Of a stretch of 64,000 bases of DNA, positions 1-8,600 are shown piece by piece. Source of the stretch: Anisus vortex (lineage: Eukaryota; Mollusca; Gastropoda; Planorbidae); assembly GCA_949126835.1 (NCBI GenBank), contig OX421496.1, positions 23,583,844 through 23,647,843 of the forward strand, in the 5' to 3' direction. The notes under the pieces are model-generated. The model did no database searches, was not told the origin of the DNA, and saw only the letters and a list, made by a program, of their open reading frames with translations. A program made the position numbers and the translations under genes. Positions within the stretch are counted from its first letter, which is position 1; the number at the start of each line of letters is the position of its first letter.

Positions 1-776
1 AGTAAAAAGGTAAATAATATAAAAGAAAATAGAAAATAATATTTCAATGCAATAAAAACTAAAGTGAGAAAGATTTGTTCGGTATTTAATTTTTGTTCTT
101 GCTTATTGTATCAATAAAACAGTATTGAGAATGTTTCTTTCGGTATTTAGTTTGTTTTATATTGTGTCCGGTCGCCCTGGCACATGCATAAAAATTGTTG
201 CTGTCAGGCTTCTGCTATTTAAAAGTAATAATTTATAACGTCCTTTATAATTAGTATCATTTAATTTATAGAGTGTAGAAAGTCGCCTATTAAAGGATGT
301 TCTCAATAGCGACGTGAATCCATTAAATAAGTAAAACATGTGGTTACTTTTACTTAAAAGAAAATGCAAACCTATAATGTACAAAGAAATGATTTGATAG
401 ACATTACGTCATACGCTAGTATTTTTTTTTAAGTACACCATTTAAACTCTCCAAGTCAAATTGCGGGTGCGTAACTTTTAAAAAGGTCTCCCTACATAAA
501 AAAAAACAACAACAGCAGAATAGGGAAAGCCCGATAAGACCCTCGCTTCAACATACAAAATATCGCGTTCAACATAGTAATTGAACGGAAATGGCCATAT
601 GCTATGTACGGCTTTATTTATTTGCATAGTTGGATCTAACATTTTAGATTTTTTTAAATCAACACATTCATGATAATAAGTCATAAAATAAAATTCTCTA
701 TTGGAGGACGTTTCCAATTTATACATTTAACTTTTGACCCTATTAGTCAAACGGCTTAGGCGCCTATAAAGGACAA
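1..776. other. AT-rich non-coding sequence
   Basis: I see no gene, RNA or clear repeat here. The open frames are short, lack any recognisable domain and run through low-complexity AT-rich sequence. The motif TTCGGTATTTA occurs twice within the first 155 bases, which may be a trace of an old local duplication. Confidence 0.6.
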
Positions 777-857
<81 letters not shown>

Positions 858-862
858 TATAA
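777..862. repeat. Compound CA/TA microsatellite
   Basis: A short CA run passes directly into roughly 35 TA dinucleotides, followed by interrupted AT. The minus-strand frame across it reads as an Ile-Tyr dipeptide polymer and is a translation artefact. The TA tract could extrude as a cruciform, but nothing nearby suggests a role. Confidence 0.95.
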
Positions 863-1670
863 ATAAACAAACTCACCGTAATTATATATATTGATAGATA
901 TAGATTAGCTCTTATTATAGCTCCTTGTCTGTATCGAGCAGTGTTCACACTGTTAGAATAATTAGGCGCAGGTCACACACAGTTTCTCATTAAAGCAACA
1001 GACGAACGGAGTATATGAGCCTCACAAGTTGACTTCTTCTCAGTAAAACGTGAACGCCACTGCGACACCGGAAACAGACATCTACAAACTCTTATCATCA
1101 GCATATTGAACTTTGGCCTCCGGGATTTCCCTCTAAAACGCATACATTGCACCCACCTTTTATATTACCAGTACATCGGGCAACAGGCCGGCTATTTCGG
1201 GAACTGGACACACACACATTTACAAGCGTTCACCATAGGTACAACATCTATATTACTATATACAACATCAATTGAAGTCGTCAATGAGAAATAAAAAGAA
1301 AACATTGTTTCAATCATTTAATAAACTTTGCAAAACAAAAACTGTTTTAGCAGCTATTCTAAAATGAATTCATTAGTTCTAGTCACATTCTACAATTGCT
1401 TTATATTATTCATTTTGAAGCGATTTTGGGTTAGCCATTAACTCTCAGAATACTTTCATGGCCTATTGACTTTACAAAGAATGCCTACCTCTTCTTTCAA
1501 TCAGACTTTCAAGTTGTTAGCTCCCGTGCAACAAATGTGAGTAAAATAGTGATACATATTACCAGCTGTTTTTTTTTTCTTTTATAAGAGTGTGTTGTTA
1601 TTTATGTTATAATAGGTTGATTTTTCCATAATGCTAATCTGAGATAGTTGAATTTCGGAAATTATGATTA
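863..1670. other. Non-coding sequence, nothing recognised
   Basis: AT-rich sequence. One 62-codon plus-strand frame (1106-1294) has no recognisable domain and no supporting context. I see no convincing promoter, RNA or repeat. Confidence 0.55.
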
Positions 1671-1889
1671 ATCTAGTGCTGGGGTCGACAACCTACGACA
1701 CGCGCACCAGACCTGGAACGCAGAGCGATTTTAAATGACATGCGGGCGACTCCCAAAAAGACAACTCAAGTCACTTCTACAAAAAAAAAAAAAACAGGGT
1801 GATATTTAAGCTGTTGGCACGCCGAATGAATTAGAAATCTTATTTCGGCACACTATTATCAAAAAAGCTTGCCGACCTTTGATCTAGTG
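1671..1889. mobile_element. Non-autonomous hAT-type MITE with 8-bp target site duplication
   Basis: A 203-bp element (1679-1881) is bounded by perfect 8-bp direct repeats ATCTAGTG at 1671-1678 and 1882-1889. Its ends are imperfect inverted repeats: the left begins CTGGGGTCGACAACCT and the right, reverse-complemented, begins CAAAGGTCGGCAAGCT. An 8-bp duplication with GGTCGRCAA-type termini is typical of hAT DNA transposons. The inside has a poly-A run near 1782-1795 and no coding potential, so it would have depended on a transposase supplied elsewhere. The perfect duplication suggests a fairly recent insertion. Its termini differ from the terminus at 3841-3868, so the hAT remnant downstream is probably a different family. 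Confidence 0.85.
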
Positions 1890-2409
1890 CTTTCATGTAA
1901 GTGTCTATGTGTATGTGTACAAGTGTATGTCTGGAGGAAATGGGTCTAATGTCTGCAGCTACATGGATGTGTTGGGTTTTTTCTGATTAGGTCGAGGGCA
2001 TTGCGTTCTGATCTCATCTGGAAAAAGTTGCGTTGTTCTTTGTGGAAATGATTAGCCTTTTGTGATCGTGCTTTTAGGGTTTGTTCAGTTCTTTTTTTTA
2101 GATTCAGTTGTTTGTATACTCAGTTCTCTGTACATTGTTGAACCAGTTCACCAAGTTCTCTACGTAAAATAAAACATTATGCTTTTTAGAATGTACTTAA
2201 GGCGTGTATTAGCTTTCAACATTTTAAACAGAGTTTTTCTCTCAAAGATCAAGAGGGGCCCACATTTAAATTGTTAACAAAATTAAAATTACACTATTTT
2301 AAAACAGTGAACACTAAAACACTGGACCGAAAATAAGGAGAAATAAATTTCAATAAAGTTCTGAAAGTTCTGAAATTATTATATATATATTAAATATATA
2401 TAATTATTA
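1890..2409. other. Non-coding sequence upstream of the hAT transposase remnant
   Basis: This stretch has no open frame worth calling. Part of it may be the decayed 5' portion of the hAT transposase whose readable homology starts at 2410, but I could not recover matching protein sequence. A short AT-repeat block (about 2380-2405) sits immediately before the readable part. Confidence 0.45.
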
Positions 2410-3017
2410 GACACTAGGTGGGAGGCACACTCAAAAGCTACAGAAACTGTTTTAAAAAATTACAATGATATCACCCATGCACTCAATTATTTACATTCAG
2501 ATAATAATACAAAGGGTGATACTAGATTGAGGGCTAACAATCTTTTGATAAGATAGAAGAATTTGAATTCGTGTTTATGCACCATGTCTGGAATCGAATA
2601 CTCAGACATTTTTCAAGAGTAACTAGAATTCTTCAAAGCCCAATAGTTTACTTAGTAGTAGTGCAGATTGGTATAGTTTCCTTTTGGATATTTTACGTGA
2701 AATTAGGGAAAATTTAGATGCACTTGAGAAGCAAGCAAAAACACGTTGCCAAATACTGAATTTAGAACCACCAGAAGGATTATAAGAAGTAAAAGGCAAT
2801 AGAATTACGAAAATTCACCTGACCCTGGTGATGCCTTACGAACTAATTGTACCGGAGAAAGGTCATTTTCAAGTCTTAAAAATGTAAAAAATCAAGTAAG
2901 AAGCACAATGACCCAGACGCGGTTGTCTTCATTGAGTATTTTGTGCGTCGAAAATGAGACCTTCAGAAAACAGATTTGGATGAACTTATAAAAGAATTCT
3001 GTGTGAAAAAATTTTGA
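2410..3017 (+). pseudogene. hAT-family transposase fragment (ZMYM1-like), frameshifted
   Basis: Conceptual translation across several frames gives recognisable hAT transposase sequence. At 2410 it starts DTRWEAHSKATETVLKNYND, matching the DTRW motif of ZMYM1-type transposases. After a frameshift near 2550 a segment reads KIEEFEFVFMHHVWNRIL. At 2842-2961 the frame encodes a 40-residue block containing GERSFSSLKNVKNQVRSTMT, the start of the C-terminal hAT dimerisation domain. A further frameshift at about 2958 leads to LQKTDLDELIKEF and a stop at 3015-3017. In-frame stops and at least two frameshifts make it non-functional. The catalytic N-terminal part is missing or unrecognisable. Family assignment rests on motif recognition; a protein search was not possible. 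Confidence 0.8.
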
Positions 3018-3262
3018 AAGAAAATTCTTCTAATCTACTCTTTCGTTTTAAATGTAGGCCTACACTTGGATTGAATCAGTCCTTAAACAAAATACAATTT
3101 TATATGATATACTATTTGATATTTTATTTTTTGTGATCTGGATTTTGTTTGAATAAAGTTCCATTTTTGGTTTAGTTTAAGACTTAAAATTCATTATAGC
3201 CTAATTCATATTTAAACTTTAAATGCGAATTATTATGAAATAAATTTATCTGAATGGGCCGT
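3018..3262. other. AT-rich tail after the hAT remnant
   Basis: Non-coding, AT-rich sequence. It probably belongs to the 3' untranslated part of the same decayed hAT element, because a hAT-like terminus occurs downstream at 3841-3868. Confidence 0.45.
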
Positions 3263-3358
3263 ATTGCTGCTGAGAGTTAACACCCTTGCCCCTTTTACAA
3301 GTCAGTCATTTAAGATTGACTTGTATAGGGGGCAAGGGTGTTAACTCTCAGCAGCAAT
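3263..3358. repeat. 96-bp near-perfect inverted repeat (hairpin)
   Basis: Two 42-bp arms, beginning ATTGCTGCTGAGAGTTAACA on each strand, pair at 40 of 42 positions around a 12-base spacer. The outer 30 bp of each arm are perfectly complementary. It could be a foldback element, a rearranged piece of the 68-bp tandem repeat that overlaps it, or a cruciform or hairpin-RNA source. I see no target-site duplication that would settle it. Confidence 0.9.
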
Positions 3359-3460
3359 AGCTTTACAAGCCAGTCATATAAGTTTGACTTGTATAAGGGG
3401 CAAGAGTGTTAACTCTCAGCAGCAATATCTTTACAAGTCAGTCATATAAGTTTGGTTTAA
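3294..3460. repeat. 68-bp tandem repeat, about 2.4 copies
   Basis: The motif TTTACAAG recurs at 3294, 3362 and 3430, an exact 68-bp period. Each unit holds an internal inverted pair (TGACTTGTA against TACAAGTCA) and the GTTAACTCTCAGCAGCAAT segment that forms the right arm of the hairpin. The first unit lies inside the 96-bp inverted repeat, so the tandem copies appear to be a duplication of one half of that hairpin. Confidence 0.9.
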
Positions 3461-3840
3461 TCTACAATGTATTGAATATTAATTTAATTTAATTTGATAG
3501 AAAATATGATAATTGTTACTTCGTATTTTATTTGCGTAGTCAAAGATTTTCATTATTTGAATTTCGTATTTTTGTAAATGTTGTGTGTTATGTTTGATTA
3601 GTTATTGTTACAAGTACTATATATGGAGCTGATAATAAATGGCCTTATAAGTGTTTTCGATTTAAAAAAAAATATATTATCCGTGTCACATTTTTTAATA
3701 AAACTTAGTACAAATTACAACATGTTTTATTTAACATATTGATATATATATATATCACAGTTATATATTTTATTATCTCTCATGTAATTTACAAACTTAA
3801 AAATCGTAGGTGAAAAGGCCTCATAAGTGAAATAGCCTAG
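3461..3840. other. AT-rich sequence, probable hAT interior
   Basis: No genes. A motif around GGCC-TATAAGTG near 3640 resembles GGCCTCATAAGTG near 3816, suggesting a subterminal repeat of the hAT element that ends just downstream. Confidence 0.4.
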
Positions 3841-3868
3841 GGCCTCTTTTCATCTAAATCCGGCCCTG
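3841..3868. other. Probable 3' terminus of the decayed hAT element
   Basis: The sequence ends CTAAATCCGGCCCTG; reverse-complemented it starts CAGGGCCGGATTTAG, which has the form of hAT termini of the ZMYM1-like group. It lies about 850 bp past the transposase remnant, in the right orientation. I could not find a matching left terminus or an 8-bp duplication, so the 5' end seems lost. Confidence 0.55.
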
Positions 3869-4005
3869 ACTCCAAAGGACAATAAACTGTTTAAACAAGT
3901 AATACAATACACAATATGCCTAATTAATTATCGGTTCTATTTTAATGTAAAAAGCTTTTCCCCAGAAAATCGTCATATAAAAAAAATAATGATGCTTTTT
4001 GAGGC

Positions 4006-4036
4006 GGGGGGGGGGGGGGGTGGGGGGGGGGGAGGG
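4006..4036 (+). repeat. Poly-G tract (G15-T-G11-A-G3)
   Basis: Two long guanine runs are separated by one T, followed by AGGG. The tract satisfies a G-quadruplex pattern on the plus strand. Homopolymer lengths of this kind are often unreliable in assemblies. Confidence 0.9.
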
Positions 4037-4074
4037 TACTTAAAAATTATGTTTGGGACAAGTAACAAGTTATT

Positions 4075-4240
4075 GCCATTTCAAAGATCGTGGCTTCGAA
4101 TTTAGGTTACTGCCAGTTTTTTTTCTCTTCATAAAAGGGACTTCCCGAGTCTACCGAGCTCTGGTGTAAGAATTATAGTCGTCTGGGCGTTGTGCTAACC
4201 ACATATCCCCTAGTATGCAGTGGCCACGGAAAGTACTAAA
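4075..4240 (+). mobile_element. tRNA-type SINE copy 1 (degenerate)
   Basis: This stretch parallels the SINE copy at 4845-5048 block by block. It has a degenerate B-box-like CTTCGAATTTAGG, then TTCCCGAGTCTACCGAGCTCTG, then GTCTGGGCGTTGTGCTAACC, then ATCCCCTAGTATGCAGTG. The shared order of short conserved blocks makes common descent likely. The layout resembles a widespread gastropod tRNA-derived SINE as I recall it; I could not search for it. Boundaries are approximate and no target duplication was found. Confidence 0.65.
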
Positions 4241-4280
4241 CAATAGACTACTATAAGAAATTGATTGAATGCTGTTGTTT

Positions 4281-4462
4281 TTGACAAGATTATCCCCTGA
4301 TATTATTTGACAAGATTATCCCCTGATATTATTTGACAAGATTATCCCCTGATATTATTTGACAAGATTATCCCCTGATATTATTTGACAAGATTATCCC
4401 CTGATATTATTTGACAAGATTATCCCCTGATATTATTTGACAAGATTATCCCCTGATATTAT
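4281..4462. repeat. 26-bp minisatellite, 7 identical copies
   Basis: Seven perfect copies start at 4281, 4307, 4333, 4359, 4385, 4411 and 4437. Each contains TTGACAAGATTATCCCCTGA followed by TATTAT. Complete identity implies recent expansion. It lies between the two SINE copies and has no visible relation to the 29-bp satellite. Confidence 0.97.
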
Positions 4463-4844
4463 TTTTAGGTTTTAAAGCTTGCATGTTATTTTATCTATTC
4501 TTTTTGTTCATTGTTTTATTTTTTAAATTACTTTCTACGATGTTACCTTGGGGCCCCTGTCACGCTGCCTACGTGTTCATTTGTGTCTGTGTGTCAGTTG
4601 TGTGCCCTGGTGTGTGTGTGTGTGAGAGTGGCTCGAACACAGTTCTTCCATTAAAAGGAATGATATAGCTTGCGAGCTTTCAACGAGATAAAAAAAATGG
4701 AGGGCATGGACCCATCACAACAGGAATATACCATTAGCTGAAACGTTGTTTTTTTCTGACTCATTTAACCTTCAAAACATCAGCAACCTATTACTTGGCT
4801 ATGCTTGTGAACAGAAAATTTTACTGAATTTACTACGAGGTATA
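4463..4844. other. Non-coding sequence with TG-rich patch
   Basis: A short TG-rich stretch lies near 4582-4625. Small open frames here have no recognisable domains. Nothing else is supported. Confidence 0.5.
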
Positions 4845-5048
4845 CGAGGAAGCGTAAAGAAGTGTTCTGGGTTCGAATCCTGGTGAAGGCTAGGACTCAT
4901 TCTTCCCCCCGAGCGTGGAGGGCGTCCCGAGTGTACGAGGCTCTGACAATGGTTTCGGGCAAAGTAGGAGGCGGCTGGGCATCGTTCTTGTCACACCATC
5001 CCCTAGTATGCTGTGTAAACCCACGAACGCTGTTTCACAGGCCCAATT
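4845..5048 (+). mobile_element. tRNA-type SINE copy 2
   Basis: A perfect RNA polymerase III B box, GGTTCGAATCC, lies at 4870-4880. It is followed by GGCGTCCCGAGTGTACGAGG, GGAGGCGGCTGGGCATCGTT and ATCCCCTAGTATGCTGTG, the same block order as copy 1. The upstream A box is not clear. The small open frames overlapping it (4862-5050, 4915-5139) are by-products. The 3' end is placed where similarity to the SINE body fades. Family identity as a gastropod SINE is from memory. Confidence 0.7.
4870..4880 (+). promoter_or_regulatory. Pol III B box of SINE copy 2
   Basis: GGTTCGAATCC matches the eukaryotic internal promoter consensus GGTTCGANNCC exactly. It marks the tRNA-derived head of the SINE. Whether it is still transcribed cannot be told. 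Confidence 0.75.
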
Positions 5049-5467
5049 GATAAAATTAATAGGACGATGCTGTGTATATCATACATATTATTTATTTGTC
5101 ATTATTAATTCAAAAACTTTATCGCTTGAAATCGTTTAAAAAATTTGAATTCTTTTTGTTTTATTACATAGAAGTTGTTATTAACCTTTGTTTGAATGTA
5201 AATAGAAACATATCGAATCGCACAGATAATTTCTTATAAGATTTGGCTGTGTATTTACTGTTTTACTTTCTTATATACACATTTTAAAACATTTATATTG
5301 GTCTATCCATATTTTTTTCTTAAACAGGTATTCTTCCTTTTTTCTCTACTTGGGGAACTTATAATTTGTCAAGGTTTAGGCAAACAATTAGCAACACATT
5401 TGTGGGTGCAAAAAAAACTGTCCAAATTCTTTGGCCCAAAAAAAAATTCACTCGCGTACGAATCAAA
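5049..5467. other. AT-rich non-coding sequence
   Basis: No gene or repeat is recognisable. A segment around 5425-5452 (TTTGGCCCAAAAAAAAATT-type) has a weak echo at about 5876-5905 inside the neighbouring element. Confidence 0.5.
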
Positions 5468-6006
5468 ATATTTCCATAGACTATAATATACATGGACCGC
5501 TTGCTTTAGTATTTCTGCTATATGATGACTTGAAACACTGATTTTCGGATTATAAATAAAGTAATTGCTATACAGGAAAAAAAGTTATTGATATACAAGT
5601 TCCGTTTTATTTAATCGCTATGATTTTCTCAAAGAAAAATTAAAATTGAAAGTTGTACTGAGTGGAAACATTTATAGATCAGTGTTGTGTGCGCACGGAA
5701 AAAGAACATAAGGTCTAAAAAAAAGTAACCCATAAAAACACAGTTTTTATTATACCCCTTTTTTTGTAAACTAAGTTTATATTTAACTTATATTTTGATA
5801 AATTAAAATAAATATAAGTGATATCATACCTTATGAATTTCCACACTAAAATTTTGCGCATCCTTTTTTTTTCTAGCTTTGGCCCGCAAAAAAAAAAGAT
5901 AACTCGCTTTGTTTCGGCTACATGGACAAGTCTTAACGTGTATGCATGCATAAAAGTTCACAAGAAAAAAACATTTCCGGTCGAATTCGATCATCTTATT
6001 CGAAAC

Positions 6007-6123
6007 ATGTCTGTGTGCTGGGTTACTGGTTGTACGAACATTTGTTGGGGATTAAAATTTCTTTCATTTCCAAAACATGTTTACAAAAGAAAACAATGTA
6101 TTGTGAATGTGAGAAGGGAATAA
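6007..6123 (+). pseudogene. N-terminal half of a THAP domain (P-element transposase relic)
   Basis: From the ATG at 6007 the frame reads MSVCWVTGCTN, then GLKFLSFPKHVYKRKQCIVN, then VRRE and a stop at 6121-6123. This matches the THAP layout: the first two zinc-binding Cys (residues 4 and 9, C-x4-C), the F-x-S-F-P motif, and the R-K-Q-W segment with the usual Trp replaced by Cys. The second half of the domain, with the C-x2-H pair and the AVPTIF motif, is absent. The fragment could be a first exon with splicing downstream, but no catalytic region is recognisable in the rest of the element. The upstream part of this frame (5818-6006) looks like non-coding sequence. Confidence 0.7.
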
Positions 6124-6831
6124 TCACCTTTTTATAATATCAAACTTATTGCTTAATGCAAAAGAATATTTGTTATTCGTTTTTATGAATTTACGCATTT
6201 TGTTTTCAATAACCAAGAAAACGCAACTCTTGACTAATTTATTTTGTAAACAAATAAACATTAAACCTCACGCGACTAACACTTGAGTATTAATTATCGC
6301 CTACTCACTTTTGATGTTAAAAACGGATACCTCATAACTAATATTGTAACCTTTGTATAATTCTAAAAGACTAGAACTGGCCGTCGAGGTTGAAATCAAT
6401 TGTCAAAAACCAGCAAAAGCATGCTTTTTTGTTTATTAGATTAAAAATAAAACCGGAAGTTCACGATCACCCCAGTTAAAAAGTTCACGCCTCATTAAGA
6501 CTTGTCAATTGTGTCGTTTTCAATATATTTATTTCGTAAAAACGAACAAATCCGAAAAAAATCTTTACTTACGTCTCTTCCGATAGAGGCAGCCGTATTT
6601 GACGTGAAATATACTCTTCGATTCGTAAATTGGTCGAAGGAATTCGTGACTATTCCAAAGGCTATGATGCTGAAAATTTGATAGAATGTATTGTTAGTCG
6701 GGACAAGTCTGCTGCTCAATTTTTTCAGCTCGATTGGACGACGGGAAGTGGTCGAAAAATCGATGCAAAGTTTTGCTAACAGCCAAGCAAGCAGACAGAC
6801 AGACAGTACGAGTTAAAAGAAAGGGTGTAAA

Positions 6832-6857
6832 AATAGAGCAGGCGGTCTATCTTATTA
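6832..6857 (-). other. Second TIR-like sequence inside the THAP element
   Basis: Reverse-complemented, this segment reads CCTATAATAAGATAGACCGC then CTGCTC. That is a diverged version of the inner part of the element's 34-bp terminus (CTATAATATAC-TGGACCGC-TGCT). It may be the end of a related element nested here, or an internal terminal repeat. A CAGACAGACAGACAG run lies just before it at about 6790-6806. No partner left end was found. Confidence 0.45.
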
Positions 6858-7051
6858 TAGGATTAATGATGATAGGATTAATAGGCCTACAAATATTCAT
6901 TTAAAGTCGAAAAACATGCGATTTAATAAAACGGAACATGTATGACAATTAATTACTTTATTTAATTAGAATCGGGAATTGCAAAAAAAGAAGATAATAG
7001 GTTAAAAAATTAAAGCAAGCGGTCCAGGTATATTATAGTCTATGATATTTC

Positions 7052-7362
7052 TGAGAACGTATTCTAAGAACCCAAAGAAATTCAAAATTTAAATCAAGCA
7101 GTCAAAACAATTTTTATAATGAAAATACTTATTCATCTTTAAACCAACATCGAAATAGCAACAAATCTTTGCCAGTTTAAAAATAAATTACTTTTAAAAG
7201 GAAAGAATAACTTATTTTATTAGATGGGAACTATTCGTCCAGCAGAAAACGTTTTTAATATTAAAAAAATCAGATAGGATTGGAACATTATAATTCAAGA
7301 TAAGATGTCAGTCAAAACATAATGAGTCATTTCAGAAGAAGACTTTGCAGCTACTGTTGATA
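7052..7362. other. AT-rich non-coding sequence
   Basis: No recognisable gene, RNA or repeat between the THAP element and the GC-rich insertion. Confidence 0.55.
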
Positions 7363-7379
7363 TGGCAGTGATACCGTTC

Positions 7380-7400
7380 TTGAGTCCTGTAAGGACTCAA
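7380..7400. other. Perfect hairpin at left end of the GC-rich element
   Basis: TTGAGTCCT and AGGACTCAA form a perfect 9-bp stem around the 3-base loop GTA, six bases inside the left direct repeat. Related TTGAGTC/GACTCAA words recur at about 7415-7436, 7471, 7500 and 8461. Its closeness to the terminus suggests a role in element recognition or replication, but that is inference. Confidence 0.7.
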
Positions 7401-7538
7401 CTCAACTTAAGTAGTTGAGTCATATACGGACTCAAGGTCGGTGCATGACTAGGCATGAACACCTTCCTCGAGTCAACTGCTTTCGGTCAACGCCCACGGT
7501 TGAGTCTCTTCAACCCTTGAAACCGTGTTTAGATAAGC

Positions 7539-7961
7539 GTTAGCAGGCCATGCACTCCGACATGGAAATGTATAAGTACGACTCTGTTAGCAGGCCATGC
7601 ACTCCGACACGGAAAGGAACGAGTACGACTCTGTTAGCAGGCCATGCACTCCAACATGAAAAGGTATGAATAAGACTCTGTTAGCAGGCCATGCACTCCG
7701 ACATTGAAAGGTATGAGTACGACTCTGTTAGCAGGCCATGCACTCAGACATGGAAAGGTATGAGTACGACTCTGTTAGCATGCCATGCACTCAGACATGG
7801 AAAGGTATGAGTACGACTCTGTTAGCAGGCCATGCACTCAGACATGGAAAGGTATGAGTACGACTCTGTTAGCAGGCCATGCACTCCGACATAGAAAGGT
7901 ATGAGTACGACTCTGTTAGCAGGCCATGCACACCGACATGGAAAGGTATAAGTACGACTCT
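7539..7961. repeat. 47-bp tandem repeat, 9 copies
   Basis: Nine copies start at 7539 and recur every 47 bp to 7915. Each begins GTTAGCAGGCCATGCACTC and ends AGTACGACTCT. Copies differ at a few sites (for example CACTCCGAC versus CACTCAGAC), and the central copies share the CAGAC variant, as expected of local amplification. It lies inside the GC-rich insertion. Confidence 0.97.
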
Positions 7962-8514
7962 GTACGAGGCTAGTCCTACGCTGGTCGCCTATAGGGCGGC
8001 CGCGTGTTAGGCGGCTTGCTCCGTTGGGGTTCCCCTTTACTCAAGGTACATTTTCTCGCCCGTCGAGCCATCCAGATCTAGGACTTGCCTCGTATTCCTG
8101 TAATGTAGGCCGATGGTGCATGGGTCGAGTGGATTTTGTCTGACACGGGGATTCCCCGTCCATAGCTAACACATCCCCTCAAGACCACCTTTGAAATGTT
8201 CAGGACGGGACTGTATACCTTTCCGTACGTCGCACCAGCCCCCGCCCCCAGGGGCGCCAGAGATCGGACTAAGGGTTACCCCCTCTACATCCTTCAGTTC
8301 GGGGCTCCTCAACGACCCTTACCGTCCAGCTGATGGCGGCTGATCCAGCCTTTCCCCAGCACCCACAGAAGCGAGGGTGAAAGCATCTCGGCGACGCAGT
8401 CACCTATGCATTAGCCTACTGATTTGACTCGGGGAACCAGTAGTGTTCACACTTCGCCACTTTGAGTCTCATTGGTATGGAAGTGGTGGCAGTGATACAG
8501 AAATTTCTAAAAAA

Positions 8515-8600
8515 GGGTGTGTGTAAATATTTTAAAAGAGTTTGGGGCAATACTGTAAGGTATTTAGGGGGGGGGGGGGAGGCAGTATTTTAGAAATGTG
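8515..8600 (+). repeat. Degenerate GAGGCAGTATT repeat with poly-G tract
   Basis: An AAAAGAGTTTGGGGCAATACT stretch is followed by a 13-base G run (8567-8579) and AGGCAGTATTTTAGAAATG. These are diverged copies of the purine-rich unit that forms a large block at 61484-62826. Confidence 0.6.

Larger units (their letters stand above)
5468..7051 (+). mobile_element. THAP-domain (P-element-like) DNA transposon remnant with 34-bp TIRs
   Basis: The element 5475-7044 (1,570 bp) has 34-bp terminal inverted repeats at 5475-5508 and 7011-7044. They match at 33 of 34 positions and begin CATAGACTATAATATAC. A 7-bp direct repeat ATATTTC flanks it (5468-5474, 7045-7051), close to the 8-bp duplication of P elements. 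Inside, a plus-strand frame encodes the first half of a THAP zinc finger (6007-6123), the DNA-binding domain of P-element transposases. No catalytic domain is visible, so the copy is non-autonomous or internally deleted. Assignment to the P superfamily is an inference from the THAP fragment plus TIR and duplication length. Confidence 0.7.
7363..8498. mobile_element. GC-rich 1.1-kb insertion of unknown class with 12-bp flanking direct repeats
   Basis: A GC-rich block (7375-8486) in AT-rich surroundings is bounded by perfect 12-bp direct repeats TGGCAGTGATAC at 7363-7374 and 8487-8498. That is consistent with insertion by a mechanism that makes long target duplications, such as target-primed reverse transcription. 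The left end carries a perfect 9-bp stem hairpin. TTGAGTC and GACTCAA words recur near both ends. The middle contains a 47-bp tandem array. The right half (7962-8486) is unique GC-rich sequence including a NotI-like GCGGCCGC near 7997. No open reading frame of note, poly-A tail, TIR or LTR is visible. It could also be an unusual non-autonomous rolling-circle element, since those often hold tandem repeats. Confidence 0.6.

Noticed and set aside
727..948. Open frame rich in Ile-Tyr as a membrane peptide
   Set aside because: It is a read-through of a TA microsatellite.
4483..5139. Small plus-strand frames around the second SINE
   Set aside because: They lie in a TG-rich patch and in the SINE itself. 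No conserved protein is visible.
6495..6719. 74-codon minus-strand frame inside the THAP element
   Set aside because: I recognise no domain, and its position inside a decayed transposon gives no support for a gene.
7539..7961. 47-bp repeats as part of the main satellite family
   Set aside because: They have no sequence similarity to the 29- or 31-bp units and are confined to the GC-rich insertion.
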